A stretch of 22,162 nucleotides of DNA. It comes from an archaeon (GTDB lineage Archaea > Iainarchaeota > Iainarchaeia > Iainarchaeales > Iainarchaeaceae). A model generated the notes under the pieces. It did no database searches and had not been told where the DNA came from. It saw only the letters and a list, made by a program, of their open reading frames with translations. Shown here piece after piece: positions 20,992 through 22,162 of the stretch. The first letter of the stretch is position 1. The number at the start of each line of letters is the position of its first letter. The stretch lies in NCBI GenBank assembly GCA_024653905.1, contig JANLGZ010000093.1, positions 1-22,162 on the forward strand, read 5' to 3'. Both the position numbers and the translations under genes were made by a program.

Positions 20992-21032
20992 ATTCTAATT
21001 CCGCCTCCCTTCAACACCAACTAATATATTCT
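20992..21032. repeat. 41-nt direct repeat, right flank of the toxin-antitoxin island
   Basis: Partner of 19741-19781 (35 of 41 identical). It lies 66 bp after toxin 2. The two repeats bracket both toxin-antitoxin cassettes in a 1.29-kb unit. Confidence 0.7.
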
Positions 21033-21084
21033 AAGATGAATTTGAAGGTAGTCACTTTTAGAATTTGTTTATAATTTTTAGAGA

Positions 21085-21116
21085 GGGGTTAAAGTCTTAT
21101 GTTAAGCAATAACCCC
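21085..21116 (+). repeat. Inverted repeat GGGGTTA/TAACCCC
   Basis: A perfect 7-bp stem with an 18-nt loop in the gap before the permease gene, just after a TATA-like TTTATAATT (21069-21077). It may fold in the 3' region of the minus-strand permease transcript, or belong to a tiny plus-strand transcript. Confidence 0.4.
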
Positions 21117-21142
21117 AAATATACTGAAATTTATAAGTATGT

Positions 21143-21886
21143 TCAGGCAAATCCAACATAAAGAACATAGAGTGCAAGCAGAAAAACCATGGTTGCAAGA
21201 CCTGCTTTCAGAAATTTTGATTCCGCATGTATTGAAATTTTTCCGCCAAAAAAAGACCCCACAGCACCAGTAAAAGCAACAATGACTGCCGAAGCAACCA
21301 GTATATCTCCCCTGTAAAGATAAATGAGAAGCGCTGCAACAGAAGTCAGAAAACTAGCTGCCAGAGAAGTTGCAACCGCATTATGCATCCTGACATGCAG
21401 TGCACACAGAATCGGCGGAAAAGCGGTGCCGCCACTTCCGCCCCTAAGTCCAATCAAAATGTTGGCAAAAAAAGCTCCAAAAAAAAGATTGTGTTTAGTG
21501 GGCTTCAAAGTATCATAAAATGCGGGGGAAATTTTGTCCAAGTACAAACCCGCTATTGTGAGAATGGCGGATAAAAAGAACACTACTGCAAGAAAAGAAT
21601 CCGGAGCAAACCCAACAGCGATTGTTGCAATGACTATGCCAATCAAACCTCCAAGCGCAAAAGGATTTAAGGCAACCCAATCAATGTTTTTCCTCTGCAC
21701 ATAAGCCCCCGCAACCGATGAAAATGGAATTGCAAACATGTTAATCCCAAAAGCATTAATCAAAGGCACACCCGCAAAAACCAGAAGCGGAATCCTCACA
21801 GAGCCCCCGCCAATGCCAAACAAACCGCTCAAAAAACCGGTAACCGAACCTATCAGAACAAAAACAAAAAAACCGGAAAAATCCAT
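21143..21886 (-). CDS. TauE/SafE (TSUP) family membrane permease
   Basis: 247 aa from ATG 21886 (253 aa from TTG 21904). A TSUP-family transporter, related to sulfite, sulfonate or organic-anion exporters. About eight hydrophobic helices with the two internal repeats: GFLSGLFGIGGGSVRIPLLVFAGVP in the first half and GLRGGSGGTAFPPILCALHVRMHNAVATSLAASFLTSVAALL in the second, the G-GxGGG/GG-GG signatures of the family. The second repeat reads GLRGGSGGTAF, where G-IGGGF is more usual. The substrate cannot be told from sequence. Base composition is richer in G+C than most of the window. Confidence 0.9.
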   Translation of the reverse strand: MDFSGFFVFVLIGSVTGFLSGLFGIGGGSVRIPLLVFAGVPLINAFGINMFAIPFSSVAGAYVQRKNIDWVALNPFALGGLIGIVIATIAVGFAPDSFLAVVFFLSAILTIAGLYLDKISPAFYDTLKPTKHNLFFGAFFANILIGLRGGSGGTAFPPILCALHVRMHNAVATSLAASFLTSVAALLIYLYRGDILVASAVIVAFTGAVGSFFGGKISIHAESKFLKAGLATMVFLLALYVLYVGFA

Positions 21887-21972
21887 ACCAACAATAAAAC
21901 ACAAACTACAATAAAAAGAAATACAGTAAACAAAAATTCCTCAAAAAACACAGGAAACAGTTAGGCATTACA

Positions 21973-21988
21973 CTTACCTCAAGGTAAG
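21973..21988. promoter_or_regulatory. 16-bp palindrome CTTACCT-CA-AGGTAAG
   Basis: A perfect 7-bp dyad with a 2-bp centre, 87-102 bp upstream of the permease ATG. The form fits an operator for a dimeric regulator. No reliable ORF covers it. Confidence 0.45.
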
Positions 21989-22019
21989 AAAGAACACTCT
22001 GGCAAGGAATCACAATGGG

Positions 22020-22050
22020 GCAGGGGAGAAGAAAAGGGAACTCCTCCTGC
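22020..22050 (+). repeat. GC-rich hairpin GCAGGGGAG/CTCCTCCTGC
   Basis: A 9-bp stem with one bulged base and a 12-nt purine loop, followed by a T-run (22059-22065 region) on the plus strand. It could be an RNA hairpin or terminator for a gene read from the right. Confidence 0.35.
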
Positions 22051-22098
22051 TCTAACCCCTTTATTGTAAAACAGAACCGTAAGACGGCAATAAATTTC

Positions 22099-22136
22099 AA
22101 TGACTAAATTAATCATTTTAATCATTAATGACTAAA
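22099..22136. promoter_or_regulatory. Composite repeat AATGACTAAA-(TTAATCATT)x2-AATGACTAAA
   Basis: Exact tandem TTAATCATT (22109-22117, 22118-22126) framed by two exact AATGACTAAA (22099-22108, 22127-22136) with no gaps. AATGA and TCATT are complementary half sites, so this reads as a cluster of binding half sites close to the window edge. The rest of 21905-22162 holds no gene I trust. Confidence 0.5.
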
Positions 22137-22162
22137 ATAATTTATTAAGAAAAATATCTATT

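Noticed and set aside
21906..22100. 64-aa Cys/Phe-rich minus-strand reading frame
   Set aside because: Runs through the palindrome and hairpin, has unlikely residue content (many Cys and Phe), and no ribosome site.
1..22162. CRISPR array, rRNA genes or transposase
   Set aside because: No regularly spaced identical repeats, no rRNA-like stretch and no transposase-type ORF was seen; only the intein, the duplicated junction and the 41-nt repeats speak for mobility.

Overview
The window is AT-rich archaeal chromosomal DNA. The gene content is distinctly archaeal: TYW3/Taw3, class I CCA-adding enzyme, aEF1B with its zinc-ribbon neighbour, RpoK, eS17, Rad50, HerA and NurA. TATA boxes sit about 23-27 nt upstream of many start codons, which implies leaderless mRNAs, while internal genes use GGTGAT/GAGGT-type Shine-Dalgarno sites. 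The short proteins, the reduced Rad50 arms and the gene style suggest a DPANN-like lineage (Diapherotrites-like is my best guess, low confidence).

Layout. 1-3.1 kb: a secreted protein (-), tyw3 (+) and a type IV pilus/secretion ATPase (-). 3.1-4.7 kb: cca (+), divergent from the ATPase, then a tRNA-Arg(UCG) on the minus strand. 4.8-6.6 kb: a DUF5678-like gene with a retropepsin-like protease gene (-), a 50-aa zinc ribbon with aEF1B (+), and an unknown gene (-). 6.7-9.1 kb: rad50 (+), convergent with and overlapping rps17e-rpoK (-). 9.2-16.8 kb is a long minus-strand run: unknown basic protein, nurA, two mini zinc-ribbon proteins, herA (interrupted by a 336-aa intein), a CaCA antiporter and an unknown 498-aa protein. 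16.9-18.0 kb: a two-TM protein with a YbjQ-family protein, then an acidic-tailed unknown protein (+). 18.0-19.6 kb: a broken alaX start, a GC-richer ORF and intact alaX, the scar of a duplication/insertion. 19.7-21.0 kb: two adjacent RelBE-type toxin-antitoxin pairs between imperfect 41-nt direct repeats. 21.1-22.1 kb: a TauE/SafE permease and an operator-like repeat cluster at the window edge.

The most striking unexplained signal is a near-identical element, CGCACCGGCAAT plus a looser ACCCC(T)-A-rich tail. It occurs five times in 22 kb, always pointing toward a start codon and always 14-19 bp upstream of a TTTAAA TATA box. It precedes the DUF5678 gene, the 498-aa unknown gene, nurA and both toxin-antitoxin pairs. 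It looks like an upstream promoter or operator element of an uncharacterised regulon linking DNA end resection (nurA, and perhaps the herA chain) with toxin-antitoxin and protease genes. Other second-look items are the HerA intein placed directly after Walker B, the alaX insertion scar, the chimeric toxin-antitoxin pairs, the mini zinc-ribbon genes coupled to herA, and a tRNA-Arg with an acceptor-stem mismatch.
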